Source of the DNA: Bicyclus anynana | Lineage: Eukaryota; Arthropoda; Insecta; Lepidoptera; Nymphalidae | Direction: 5' to 3' | Length of the DNA stretch: 64,000 bases | Assembly (NCBI RefSeq): GCF_947172395.1 | Contig: NC_069086.1 | Location: forward strand, 17,807,572 to 17,871,571 | Shown here: positions 1-13,000 of the stretch, one piece after another | How the letters are laid out: each line of letters begins with the position of its first letter | How positions within the stretch are numbered: position 1 is the stretch's first letter | Made by a program: the position numbers and the translations under genes | The notes under the pieces: generated by a model | Told to the model about the DNA's origin: nothing | Seen by the model: the letters and a program-made list of their open reading frames with translations, nothing else | Databases searched by the model: none

Positions 1-90
1 CATGTAACCATAGACCTATCTGTTTTGAGTTCGGCCTCTCAAGGCTTCTTAGTAATTTATTTTCCCTTGTTACTTTGATGGTCCCAAGAC

Positions 91-2178
91 TTAAACCTTA
101 AGTGTAGCTTTGTAAGCTATCTTCAGTCCCTCGAAGTCCTGTTGGTAGAAGGAGCGATGCGGTGTGTGCGGGTCGGGCGAGGGCGGCGCCAGCGGCGCAG
201 GCGGGGACAGCGCCAGCGTCACCGTGGGCAGCACGCCGTCTTGCTGCAGGCAGCGAGCCTCGCGCACCGTACAAGGGTGGTCTGACAGACGGTAGCTTTA
301 GCTAATATACATTCATCATCATTCAGCTCACTGTTGAGTTCGTCAGTCGTCTCTTCTCAGAATGAGTGGGTTTAGGCTAATAGTTTCCACGCACGCAAGA
401 CTAAAATATTATTAAGGCATGTCTTACTGTTTGTCTGTTACCTTTTTCCGGTTAACACACCGAATCGATTTGGATTTGAAGACACATAAACTCATGACTT
501 ATCTTTGGTAACTTTTACTTGTTCTAACTAAACAGTTGTAGAGTACCCATAGTATTATTTAGTTAAAACCTTATCCATAAGTTGATAACGCAATTGTAAG
601 TCTTATCTTATGCAGATGCATGTCAACGCTATCCACCTAAATACAGCCGAACGTAGAACCTCCTCCTTTTTGGAAGTCGGTTTAAAGTATGTGAATAAGC
701 AATTAACTAAATACTACTATGCTATGGATACGCTAACAGTAATCAGCTCGTAAGTTTTTAAAGAAACTACTATGCTATGGATACGCTAACAGTAATCAGC
801 TCGTAAGTTTTTAAAGCACTCAGTTACACACAACACTCAAGGTTTCTATCGCTCACTCTTACTCTTATATATTATATATTTTGATAGATAAACAACAATA
901 TATTTACCGAACAAAAGCCAACCCGTCTGCGGTACCGGGTCAATGAGGGTTAACAATTTAGTCATCTCTGACAACATCGCGGGAGAGATGCTATTGGGGT
1001 CGTAAGAATCATGCTGCAATTAAAATATTTCATTGAAATAATACTTACATTAGATAACGAATTATTTTATCGATTACGCTAAATAATGTAATCAATAAAA
1101 CCTTTTCGTAACGATCCATCACGCAGCGACGTGTGATGACGTAAAAACCAAAATCTTTTATCATATCGTGTACTAACTTCTTTACGTCTGAAAAAATAGA
1201 TACTTAATATCACAAACTTTTAATTCATAATTTTCAACCCTCCCACACCTTTTGACAATTTCTAATCTTTGAAAAGTTTTAAAAGGGACATCGATTGTTG
1301 GTCATGGTTTTTTTTATAAAAATGAAAACGAGTCATGCATAGGTTTAAGTCAAGTTAATTTTGTACGATTTGATGAATATTCGTAAAACACTAATTTGTG
1401 CTCAGTATTCCCTGCTTCTAGACCGGACTAGTGTATGGTATGGTAATGCTCTAACAGACGGGAATCGAACCCAAACACTCGCGTTTAGCTGCGGTCCCAA
1501 AATCATGGAGTTTTAAGTTTTTAGCTAGCTTTTAAATCAAATAGGTTGAGTATATGTACCTATTGTTATTCTTATTCTTACGCTGTGATTTTAATGGATT
1601 AACTGAAAAAAATAATAGAACGTTCATAGATATATACCTAGTGTTTGACGGCCTCCGTGGCACAGTGGCATGTTTAATGGATTTACAAGACGAAGGTCCT
1701 GGATTCGATCCCAGGCTATCTCGATTGAAAAAAACCTCAATCTGAACCTGAATCTGAGGTTTTTCTAAATTGGACCAGGTCTGGCTGGTGGATGGCTTTG
1801 GCAATGGCTAGTTACTACCCTACCGGCAAAGACGTACCGCCAAGCGATTTAGCGTTCCGGTACGATGTCGGGCAGAAAACGAAAGGGGTGTGGATATTAA
1901 TCCAACTCCCAAGAAGTTAGCCTGCTTACATCTTAGATTGCATCGTCACATACCATCGGGTGAGATAGTAGATACTCAAGGGCTGAACTTGTAAAGAAAA
2001 AAAACAATAGATAAGATATATGAAAATATAAGTAGGTAAGTTTACCTATTTTTAGTTCCGGAGAAACAAGTAGGATGACTCTATCGACATCCTTAGACGA
2101 GTCCAAATGACGCTTGAGGTAGACTTTCATGTGCTTTAAATGATCTTTTGGCAGATTCAGCACTAGATCTTGTAGCAT
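91..2178 (-). CDS. Hypothetical two-exon protein (107 aa)
   Basis: I do not recognise this gene. Exon 1 is 2178 down to 2046: ATG, 44 codons plus one base, then a GTAAAC donor; an in-frame TAA lies just upstream of the ATG. Exon 2 is 281 down to 91: acceptor CTGTCAG, then two bases completing a GAC codon, then 62 codons and TAA. The phases match exactly across the intron, and exon 2 is GC-rich in third positions like real exons elsewhere in the window. The product starts with a charged, probably helical segment (MLQDLVLNLPKDHLKHMKVY), has a proline-rich stretch in exon 2 and ends SFYQQDFEGLKIAYKATLKV. No signal peptide or membrane segment is seen. Further small exons between the two cannot be excluded. 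The intron (282-2045) holds SINE fragments and a short direct repeat. Confidence 0.45.
310..390 (-). repeat. SINE-2 fragment
   Basis: Short piece of the 3' part of the second SINE family (CATCATCATTCAGCTCACTG then the CTTCTCAGAATGAG motif) in antisense. It lies in the intron of the hypothetical gene. Confidence 0.6.
655..690 (-). repeat. Fragment of the AACCGACTTC repeat head
   Basis: Antisense copy of the head motif of the repeats at 19344, 27923 and 63080 (GGAGGAGG preceded by AACCGACTTCC on the minus strand). Only the head is present. Confidence 0.6.
713..818. repeat. 53-bp tandem direct repeat (2 copies)
   Basis: 713-765 and 766-818 are almost the same sequence, each starting ACTACTATGCTATGGATACG. 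Not recognised as part of any larger element. From about 820 to 1640 I see only AT-rich intron sequence. Confidence 0.85.
1645..2004 (+). mobile_element. tRNA-derived SINE (family SINE-1)
   Basis: Diverged full-length copy. The tRNA-like head has an A-box-like GTGGCACAGTGG and a B box GATTCGATCCC. A family-specific body follows (CCAAGCGATTTAGCGTTCCG) and an A-rich tail after CTTGTAAAGA. The reference form is repeated about a dozen times in this window. Confidence 0.8.
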
Positions 2179-2518
2179 ATCCTTTAATTATAATTATTGA
2201 AAAGAAAATTAGGAAAATTTCCATGGCTTCGATTTTTCATTTCAATGTAATCTTAAAGTCAAATAAATATGCACCTTCTAGATCTGTGGGTTAGTTTTAA
2301 GAATTAAAATGTAAGACTCGACGCAATTAGGTATTTACCTTCCAGTAGTAAAGCAAGCACGATAGCCAAAAGAGCAAGAGGAATATGATAATGGTGACAA
2401 TTATTTAATGGAAATTAACGAAGCTTAAAGTATAATAGTAGTAATAAAATCACAGGAGAATTAAGGATTAGAAGTGTATCTTGTATTGCAAAACCTTTTG
2501 ATAAGCAATTCTCCACCT

Positions 2519-2742
2519 TGAACCAATGGCGTAGCTACCCAGGGGCTAGGCGGTGCAATGCTCCGGGACCCTCAAACTCCCTGAGCCCTTGCCAAAAAAT
2601 CACGATCAAACTGAACTTTGATTGATTTGATTGATGAATATTTTTAATTGATAAAATCTAACCAGTTAAGATGGTAGTGGGGCCCATTTTTTTATTTGCA
2701 CCAGGGCCCTTGGTTACCTAGCTACGCTACTGTTTTAAACGG
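2519..2742. mobile_element. Possible MITE with imperfect terminal inverted repeats
   Basis: Left end ATGGCGTAGCTACCCAGGGG is roughly the inverse of the right end, which reads GGGCCCTTGGTTACCTAGCT then ACGCTACTG. No coding capacity. A diverged relative lies at 5990-6155. Confidence 0.5.
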
Positions 2743-2904
2743 TTCTGGATTAGCCTTTAAGCTATTATGTAATCGCATAAGGTATCCCGTCTAGGGGAGC
2801 ACCAGAGACGATCGAGAATAAAATGGGCAAGTGCAAGTTAAGGAAATTACATAAATATTGACGCTGATTGATACATATTTTGTTAAAAGTACGTTTTTAA
2901 AAAA

Positions 2905-3245
2905 CATTTTTTTATCATGATTTTTTTTTTCGTGTTGAGTAAGTGCTGATGGCTCCATGTGGGACCACTACGCCGTCACCGGGGGGTTTGGGCGAGCGCA
3001 GAAGCATCGCCTGAGACCCGAAGGCTGAAATAAAGATAGAGGACGAAACGACTCTCTAAGGGCGTCTCCTATGAGACTCGGACCTCGGCATAGAGGGCGT
3101 GACCTGAGTGAATCAGTCCGGACGCCCCCGAGATTGTGAGTTAGAAAACCCACGTCCGGGTGACGTTAGATATCGGGGACCTCGTCTTCGCCGGCGATTT
3201 TAATGATACTTTAAAGTTCACTGTAGGGGGCTCACAGGAGAATAT
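2905..3245. mobile_element. Non-LTR-like 3' fragment, unclassified
   Basis: GC-rich island in AT-rich DNA, starting near a T-run, with the motif CGCCGTCACCGGGGGGT. A second short copy with the same motif lies at 16318-16378, so this is an interspersed repeat. The 61-codon minus-strand ORF inside it looks fortuitous. Confidence 0.5.
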
Positions 3246-3682
3246 TTTTTTAGGGCATCAATTTTCCATAATCAAGCACTGACCTTCAATAGCTTATAAA
3301 TTCGATACTTTTCTAAATATGGCAAAAATTTTTGAGGCATTTCAAGAGGCCTTTCCGTTGCATCAGTTTCGGTCATAATTTCATTAATTTCTTGTAATTA
3401 TCTAAACGAAAACCCTATTCCTTTTAAAATTTTAATTTAACGCTTCTTTTTCAAATGTCGAAATTACAGACTAAACAAACTGAACTCATACTCAATGGTT
3501 TATAGAGTTATTATTAATAATGTTGCTTAATTTTTATAAAAAATAGCTGGTTATTTCTAAATTAATCGTTGTAAATTTTATATTTAATTAATTAATGAGA
3601 AAATTAGAAAGTAATATTTTTTGACTCAACATTTTCTTGCTCAAAAGTATTGATTATTGAACTTGAAGTTTGAACAGCTGAT

Positions 3683-4051
3683 TGTCAAAATATGTCAACA
3701 AAACAAACTCCGTGTTTATTTTGAGGTTATATTTTAGCAATTTGATCAGAGTTTTATTACTTAAAATTGATTCTACGATATTGTAAGTGTAGGTCAAATG
3801 TCAAATCGTCCATTGATAAGTGGAATACGCGTAAATTGAGCCTGGTCACCGGTCTTGTGATATTTATCAAATATCAGTCATAAATGCTCTGTATTACATG
3901 GTACTACCGGTTTAATTCTTGTGCAGTGTAGACCGAGGTCATTTTTTGCTACATTAGCAAGCTAATTACGTCTCATCTGAGAGTAATACGTTCAAAGTAG
4001 GTAGTTTGTGTACATAAACTTCGTATTAGGCATTCTATTCGTAGTGCGTCG
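3683..4051 (+). promoter_or_regulatory. Putative FPGS promoter/5' UTR with TGTCA motifs
   Basis: Region upstream of the first FPGS start. It has TGTCA at 3683, 3693 and 3799; similar clusters precede other genes in the window. An in-frame TAG at 3998 shows that translation in the FPGS frame cannot begin earlier than the ATG at 4052. No TATA box is assigned. Confidence 0.4.
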
Positions 4052-7000
4052 ATGACTATTCCCAGTATATGTCGTGCTATTCTAGCGAATAGGTTCGGTT
4101 TCAGAATGTCGTCCACAAAGTTTACTTACGAGGTAATTTTTTTTTTGTAAGCTAACGAACTTTTTATAAATGGTTATACATGTGTAAATCTGTCTTTAGA
4201 AGTAAAAGATTTTTAATTTTATAATTGTTGCGACCGTTTTATTATTAATTATTATATTATTTTAAAAATATGAACTACATATATTTGTATTTATTGATTA
4301 ATGCTAATAACTATTGCAATGCTATTACCGCCTGTGCTATCTCATAGGGATTTCCCATTTGTTACATCTAATGTAATATTCTAATCTTATAGAGAGGTAA
4401 TCTTTGAGTCTAATGAATCCATATTGAGCCAGAGTGGTGGACTAGTACTATACTATACTAGAGTATTTTGAGAGGAGACTTGTGCTCAACAGTGAGCCAG
4501 TAATGATGGTATATTTCTATGAAAAACCTCAGTGTATTTGGTACTGATAAAATTCTTTATTTATATAAATTGTATCTGTTTTAGGATGCTGTCCACAAAT
4601 TAAATTTGTTACAGTCAAATAAATCGACTATAGAGCAAATTCGTAAGGATATCAGGACTGGTCAAGTGAGTAACAAATAATGCACTTTACTATTATGTAT
4701 CAAGCTAATTAATATATTTCCAAAAAGAGAAAGCATTAACTACTTAAGTAGAGGCTAGTACAGATACGAAATATTTAAAATTCACACCAAAATAAATCAT
4801 TATCAACTGGTAAACGTCCACTGCTGGAACTGCCTCTTGCAAGGACTTCCAAGCACAACAATCTCGAGCCGCCAGCATCCAAAATAAACAAATGAATAGA
4901 ATTCATCATATACCACTTGAATTACAATGTGTCAGTGTTATATCATACCAACCCAACCCAGGAATATAACCCAAGATCTCACAATCCAAAACCACACATG
5001 CTTATCACTGGACCAATGAGTATTATTACTTGTATGATTATGATTGTGAGAGAAAATACATCACTATTTAAAGCACTTGTATATTAAGTTTGGTTGTAAG
5101 TGTTCATTAATTTCCAGAATTTGTAGAAATGTGATAGCCTAATGGATATGACCTCTGCCTCCAATTCAGAGGGCATAGGTTTGAATCCGGTCCTGGCATG
5201 GGCACCTCCAACTTTTCAGTTATGTCCATATTAAGAAATTAAATATCATGTGTCTCAAATGGTGAAGGAAAAACATTGTAAGGAAACCTGCATACCTAAG
5301 ATTTTTTTCAATTATATGTGTGTAAAGTCTGCCAATCCACATTGGACCAGCGTGGTGGATTAAGGCCTAACCCCTCACATTCTGAGAGAAGACTAGTGCT
5401 CAACAGTGAACCGAATATGGATTGTTAATGATGATGAATTTCCAGAAATGCACCAACCTGAAGGACATGGAGAAATATTTGCAGAGGACAGGAGTCACAC
5501 TGTCTATGCTAGACGAGCTGTCGGTCATACATGTGGCTGGCACCAAAGGCAAAGTAAATTACCATATTTTTAACACTGCATTGGGTTCAATACCCAGTTT
5601 AGGTCTAATTCAGATTTTTTAAAAGTGAGAAGCTTTTTATCTGTTACTGATATACCTGTTTCACTCCAACTATGGATTCGTCAATAATTTCAAAGATTCT
5701 AACGAACTTCAAAGAACAAAGAGCCTAAGTACTTTGTATGAGTGCAAGAGACATGAATTACGAATCAATGTATAACTGGGATGCTCAGTAGTGCCATGGT
5801 AAAAGGAAGGAGGAACTAGATCAATAAGTTACGGGACATAAAAAGCTCCCCACAATAATTCTTGTCAAAAACTAACATACAGGCAACCTTTGCAATTAAG
5901 CATTAGATAATGCTTTGTCTCCAGAACCAGGTTAGACCTGGTGATCCACCAAATCCAAAAGCTTTACAAAGCTGAAGTCACAGTTTGCCAGTGGTGTAAC
6001 TATACAATCTGAGGCCCCTGGTGACTTCATTGGATAGAAATATTGTGGTATACTTTTCATTTGCTAGATTTATTTCTGAACACATAATCTCGCGAGCTGG
6101 AGGCCCTTTCAAGCTGTAGGTCTGTGGCATTTTGCTAACCATGAGCCCGTGCCAATTTAATATTTATATCGTTACGCGAGTGATATATATACTTTTTATA
6201 TATTCCTTACAAGTTAGCCCTTGACCGCAATCTCACCTGATGGTAAATGATGAAGCAATCTATGATGGAAGCTGGCTAAGTTGCTTAGACTATATAATTT
6301 TAACATTGTTCAGGGGTCAACAAGTGCGATGTGCGAGTCTATACTGCGCGCGCACGGCTACCGGACCGGCTTCTACTCTTCGCCGCATCTGGTGGAGGTG
6401 CGGGAGCGGATCCGGCTCGACGGCGCCACCGTGACGAGGAGCCAGTTCGCGCACCACTTCTGTCGAGTGTACGACGCGTTGCATGACACACAGGTTTGGG
6501 ACCACTGACCGCTTCTACCGTTGAACTGTTCTTACTCGTCGCCGCATCTGGTGGACGTGCGGGAGCGGATCCGGCTCGACGGCGCCACCGTGACGAGGAG
6601 CCAGTTCGCGCAACACTTCTGTCGAGTGTACGATGCGTTGCATGACACACAGGTTTGGGACCACTGGCCGCTTCTACCATTGAATCGTTCTCTACTCTTC
6701 GCCGCAGCTGGCGGTGTGGGATCATAAAAACTGTCACATGTCTCATCATAAGGAGCTAATTTTAATGGTCTACTATTGGGCCAGGTCTCTCTTTTTATAA
6801 TAGACTAGTTGACGCCGCGCGGTTTCACTCGCGTGGTTCCCGTTCCTGTATGAATACGGGGATAAAATATAGCCTATAGCCTTCCTTGATAAATGGGCTA
6901 TCTAACACCAAACGAATTTTTTAAATCGGACCAGTAATTCCTGAGATTAGCGCGTTCAATCAATCAAACAAACAAACTTTCAGCTTTATAATATTAGTAT

Positions 7001-10000
7001 AGATGGTTTAGACCCACCAAGTTGCTCCAATACGGGTTTGTGGACGTAAATTGTATATTTTAAATAAATGATGTTGCAAAGTGGAAGCTCAGCTCAGATA
7101 ATCATATCCACTATTTGATGATTGACGAAGCAGTGGAAGACAAGTAAGAAATCCACGAGGGTTGAAGTCAAGTCTGGTTTCCTCTCCTCTTCATCAACTG
7201 CTTTTAGGTGGAAAACTCTTTGTTAGGAACCATCATCAGCTTGAATCCCACCCCCTTTAATGTTGAGCTTCTTAATTCTTTTACATTTACGATAAAGATA
7301 AACTAAACAGTTGGTATCGACCCATTTTACCTTTTCCCCCAAAACCCCATACTTAAGAGGTATAGATATACTAACTGCTGGGTTTATCGTTAGTACTATT
7401 TTTAAAACTTTACCCTTTTAAATGTTACTTGTACTAATATTGACACATAAGATAAAAGTGTCGCTTACTATAATTTGTCACTCCTATGTTGATTTGTACC
7501 TCACACCAGTGCTGTTCCTAGCGAATTTAACGAAATGGCGGAACTAGCGGAACGAATATGCGGACGTCCACTAGTAAATAACAAATACGTTTTAGTCTTT
7601 CGAAGGAGACATGCCGAAGTACTTCGCGTTCCTCACGGTGCTGGCGTTCAACGTGTTCCTCGCGGAGAAGGTGGACGTGGCCGTCGTGGAGGTCGGCATC
7701 GGCGGACTCGTGGACTACACCAACGTGTTGAGGTGATGAAATTAAATGTTTATCATTTCGTTATATCTCAGAATACATACGAGTAGGAGGTACCCTATTT
7801 TGACGGCCTTCATGGCGCAGTGGTGGATTTACAAGACAGAGGTCCGGGATTCGGGTTCGGCCCAACCGGGGCCGATTGGAGTTTTACTAAGTAGTTGGTC
7901 CAGGTCTGGCTAGTAGGATGCTTTGGCTGTGGCTACACGACATCGTACCGGGACGCTAAATCGCTTGGCGGTACGTCTTTGCCGGTAGGGTGGTAACTAG
8001 CCACGGCCGAAGCCTCCCACCAGCCAGACCTGGACGAATTTTTTTTTTTTTTTTTATTCTTTACAAGTTAGCCCTTGACTACAATCTCACCTGATGGTAA
8101 GTGATGATGCAGTCTAAGATGGAAGCGGGCTAACTTGTTAGGAGGAGGATGAAAATCCACACCCCTTTCGGTTTCTACACGGCATCGTACCGGAACGCTA
8201 AATCGCTTGGCGGTACGTCTTTGCCGGTAGGGTGATAACTAGCCACGGCCGAAGCCTCCCACCAGCCAGACCTGGACAGATTAAGAAAATCTCAATCTGC
8301 CCAGCCGGGGATCGAACCCAGGACCTCCGTCTTGTAAATCCACCGCGCATACCACTGCGCCACGGAGGCCGTCAAAAATTAAAAAAACCTCAATTAGACC
8401 AGCCGAAGATCAAACCCAGGACCTCCGTCTTAGATGGCAATGTTATCTACTTAAAATCAGTTAAAATCGAAGTCAAACCAACTTATTATTGAACTAACTG
8501 ACGCCGTGCGGTTTCACCCGTGGTTCCTGTTCCCGTAGAAATACGAATAATATATAGCATATAGCCTTCCTCGATAAATGGGCTATCTAACACTGAAAGA
8601 ATTTTTCAAATCGGACCAGTACTTCCTGAGACTAGCGCGTTCAACAAACAGACAAACTCTTCAGCTTTATAATATTAGTAATAATAATAATAATTTTTAT
8701 TCAAAAGTATTTACGCAATACAAAAAAATATAAAAATTCTAAAATTATAAGTAGCGAGGTACATATTAGTATAGATAAAAAGTTAATTTCTTGTAGAAAA
8801 GTACCAGTAGTCGGTATAACAGCCCTGGGGCTGGACCACACGTCGATCCTGGGCACCACCATACCAGAGATAGCGGCCGCCAAGGCGGGCATCATGAAGA
8901 GCGGCTGCCAGGCGTATACCGTGCGACAGCCGCCAGACGCTATGCGAGTGCTGCAGACAGTTGCGTCTAATGTACAGGTACCAGCATCATCAAAAGTGGC
9001 GTGCACAGATGCACATCAAGTGCATACCCTTAGTTGCATGGTGCTATTCTGCCGAACACGCCGCATTGTTTATAACTGACTAGAAGACGAGAAGTAAAAG
9101 TGGTACATATATTGGCGTTAAGATTTTTAAATTTTCTCTTTGCTTAATGATCCCTTTAGTCTGAATCCCACACACTGTTGCAGGCTTCAATGCTGGTGTC
9201 TTCAAAAGTCTAATTGCAGGTCTTTCCCTTATTAGAGGCATGCTTGGGGTAATAATGTTTTAATCTGTAACAGTTAGTATCAGGTGTTATAAAATGTCTG
9301 AAAACACACAGCACAGGCTCTTCAAGGCATTGGTTCAATTTTATGCTTCTTACTCCAGTCCAGTTGTTAGCTTTTGTGGCTGTACATCATGTGATCTTGG
9401 GTTAAGGTTTGTGTCTTGGCTGTGAAATATTGAGTTTTTCTTTGATGATCCTGGTCATTATCATTAACATCTGACAGTGACTGACAGAGTCAAACATAGA
9501 AGCCTGGCCCTGTAGAAGTATTCAATAAAGTTGAATAGCCCACTGCCATTAAAGTCCGAATGCTCAGAGATTACGTTTCTGACACTTGTCAATGTTATCC
9601 TTTTATATTCGTTAGTTAACTACCTAATTGTTAATAATTTTAGCCCAAAATTTTAACGTTTATTGTAACTTGGCACAATTATTCAATTTTTAATGTTATT
9701 ATTCATTATTAAAGCTAACAAAAGATATCTAAAACTTCGTTAGTTCATCGCTCATTCAATCACGACCTGTCAGAAACGCAATTTCTGAGCGGTCGGACTT
9801 TACAGGGTATTCTGACTATGATGTTGGTATGAAAGCTTAATGAATTACTTATTTCCAGTGCACATTAAACATTGTACCTGATTTCAACACATACAAATAC
9901 CAAAACGGATGCAAATTCTCTATAAATTTAGAAGCATATCAAATGAATGCATCACTTGCTGTCCAACTATCACATGCATGGATGCGAATAGCCAGCCAAA

Positions 10001-13000
10001 GTACGGGATATCTTATACAAAAACAAGTAAATGGCAATAGTAGAAGTTATGATATAGAAAATACTAATGTAGAAAATGATCCAGTATTGGTGAATACCCT
10101 GACAAAAGACACAGTACTTGGTTTGAAGGAGTGCAAATGGCCTGGCAGGTACCATATTATTAAGTCAGAATATGCACAATTCTATTTGGATGGAGCACAC
10201 ACTAAGGAGTCTATGGAAATATGTGCTCAATGGTTCTTGGAAAATAACAGGTAATTGACATTATTATTATTAATATTTTCCTTAAATTGTATCTCAATGG
10301 AAAAACCATTACTTTGCTTGTTAATCTGGTTTATAACTGCATGAACTGTTTAGTGTCTTCGAAAGCTTTTTTTTAATCGATATACACCAACACATACTCT
10401 CTTATTTTTGGGAATTATGTTAGATCTTAGAAGATGTTTGTAATTTTTAAAAGGGCTTGGTTAGATCATATAAGTAGTAGTAAAAAATATATATTTCTTA
10501 AATTAATAATATTTATTACAATAAAAAATAATTATAAATAGTTATCACATAAATTATACTACTTAAAGTCAGATTTTCATGTTGATCTGAGATACTATTA
10601 TCAAAAGTATTAATCACATCACAAACTTAACACAAATTAATGCTTTATGATTGCATAATTTTGTGAAATGGGCAGACCACAACACAGAAATATAAATCCA
10701 CACTACTCAACAGTCAACTGAGTATCATTAACATCCAACAAGCGATCTATATCTGTGAGCCAAGAGATTAACCTATCTAAGTAACCACCGTCTTGTTTAT
10801 AACTCAAAAGCATTAACTGCATATGCTGGAATGCCATTGGTTGCTCCAATAAGATCTTCAACCCACTATTTCTCAGTGAAAGCAATTTAATAAATACTAT
10901 AGCTATCAGAGTCCACTGTATTGGCTTAAACATAATATTGTTAGCTTTTAATTTAAATGTATTAACTAGTAGACATATGTCGGAACTGATTGAACTGTAT
11001 AAGCCTAAAGATCGAAGTATGTCCGGTAGTACTTTGTTCAAATGTTTGCAAACTATTCTCCTTCTTAAAGCATTCTGTGCATTTTTATCTACTAAAGGTA
11101 ATTGTGTTTTATTCTCTTCTTCAATATTTTCATCTGTGTTTTCAGAGGTTTCATTTGGTATGGGAATCTCAGTTTGTGCAGAGAAGAAAGCTTTAACTTT
11201 TAACTGCATTTTCTTACTTTCCTCTTTCAGTATGCTGTAGTCTGGCAGTGGCTTGGACTCCCGACCCAATGTTTGCAAATCAAATCTCTTATCCTCTAAT
11301 TCCAACATTTTTAATTTCTTACACAGAGCTTGGTATTGGTCATATGTATTGGAACTGTATGAGATATGTTTGGAATAGTTGTTCAAATAATCTTTAATGC
11401 ATTCTCCTTTGTAGGCAACCATCTCTTTGACTTTGTCTTCACCAAATATAAAGAGTAATGTGTCTATGGTGAACCACTCTGCTAAACATTTTTCAACTTC
11501 TATTGTTATTGCTGCAATTGATGGTTGTTTCTTTTGTGGTAACTTTTTATTGTTTACAGTGCATTTTGTTTCTGATTTATTTGTCTGTGGTACATATACT
11601 AGTATAGGATCAACAGGTTTCACCGCTTTCTCTATCACATCACCTACAATGTTGAGTGGATTTTTCGTTATATTCTTTACAGGTTGGGTTTCTTTCACTG
11701 AAGTCATTGCTGTAGTTGGTTTGTTTATTATTCTAAGATCTATTGGTTTGATATCTTGCTCATCATTTGTATCACCAATTTTATTTGTGTTTGTGTTTAG
11801 ATTTATAAATTCGTTTTTAACAGTTGTCTCTAATGGTGGTCCATTACAATCTGTAGATATATTATTTGAACTATCATCAGTACTATGATCTATTTTTTCA
11901 ATTTTATTATCCTTTGCTGCCACAAAAATATTGTTTGCATTTTCAATTATATGTGATTGATTGTTATTTGTGTTGTTGCTGTTTTTATTATCATCTACCT
12001 CGTTAAGTGTGGCGTTTGCAAAATCATTTACAGATGTAAAGGTCTGTCTGTCTGACGTTGAGACAATTTTTTCAGTTAAGCTCAAATCAATTTCTTGCCC
12101 CATGCTCCCCACTGAATTTAATGGCAAAAGATATATAACTGGTATCTTTTCATAGTCCCTGAACCACAAAGGACTTGTTAACATTTGCTTTTTAACATGC
12201 ATTGCAGATTTATAACATATGTTACTGCAGAAACTTTTCCTTGCAGTTATGTCGTAAACCTTATTCGTTTTCATAGATATTCTGTACTTTTGTTTAGGTA
12301 TATCTTTCTCTGACAAGGTTTTATGGCACAGGGGATAACCGCATAGATGTAGTATAGATCTCTCTTCAATCACGTCTTCCAAGTGAGTTTGGTTGATATC
12401 AGGCAAGCATTTAAGGAAATAATCCTCCAGTATGTGTTTATCTAGCAAACTCTCCACTATTCTTTGCGCTTTGGAGTTGCATTCGCGTTTCTTTACGATT
12501 GCTTGTCTTACTTGCTCCTTCGTCAATTCTTCGATTTTAGTAGGTCTTTTAGCTGGTTTTTTTGCCTGCGCATCCATCTTTCAACAGTAAAATAATATAA
12601 TATATAACTCTACATAAATGTTTTAAAGTTCTATTCTTATTTCTTATTTTAATTTTTAATAAAATAAATTTAAACATCAATTACATTCACACAAGCAAGA
12701 CGAAACTTTGAAAATGACAATGACATTGACTTTTGACACTGACACTTGACACGACTTTGACAGTGCCATAGACAAGAAAGAAAGTGCCATAGACAAAAAA
12801 TAAGACTGTCATATTATTCTGTTATTTTTGGTTGTGTATTTAGAAAGATTGTTACATTTTTGTTTCAGACACCAAGAAAAAATTTTGATATTCAGCGCAA
12901 CTGGTGATAGAGACGCCGAAATGCTTTTAAAACCCTTAAAAGAAATCTATTTTGAAACAGTATTCTTTGTTATTCCGACTGCATATAAAGAAGTAACCAA

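Noticed and set aside
6339..6749. 136-codon minus-strand ORF
   Set aside because: Antisense shadow of FPGS exon 4 and its duplicate; no conserved features.
8340..8377. tRNA gene on the minus strand
   Set aside because: A and B boxes are present, but the sequence continues into a SINE body with A-rich tail, is repeated many times and does not form a full cloverleaf; the other SINE heads were rejected likewise.
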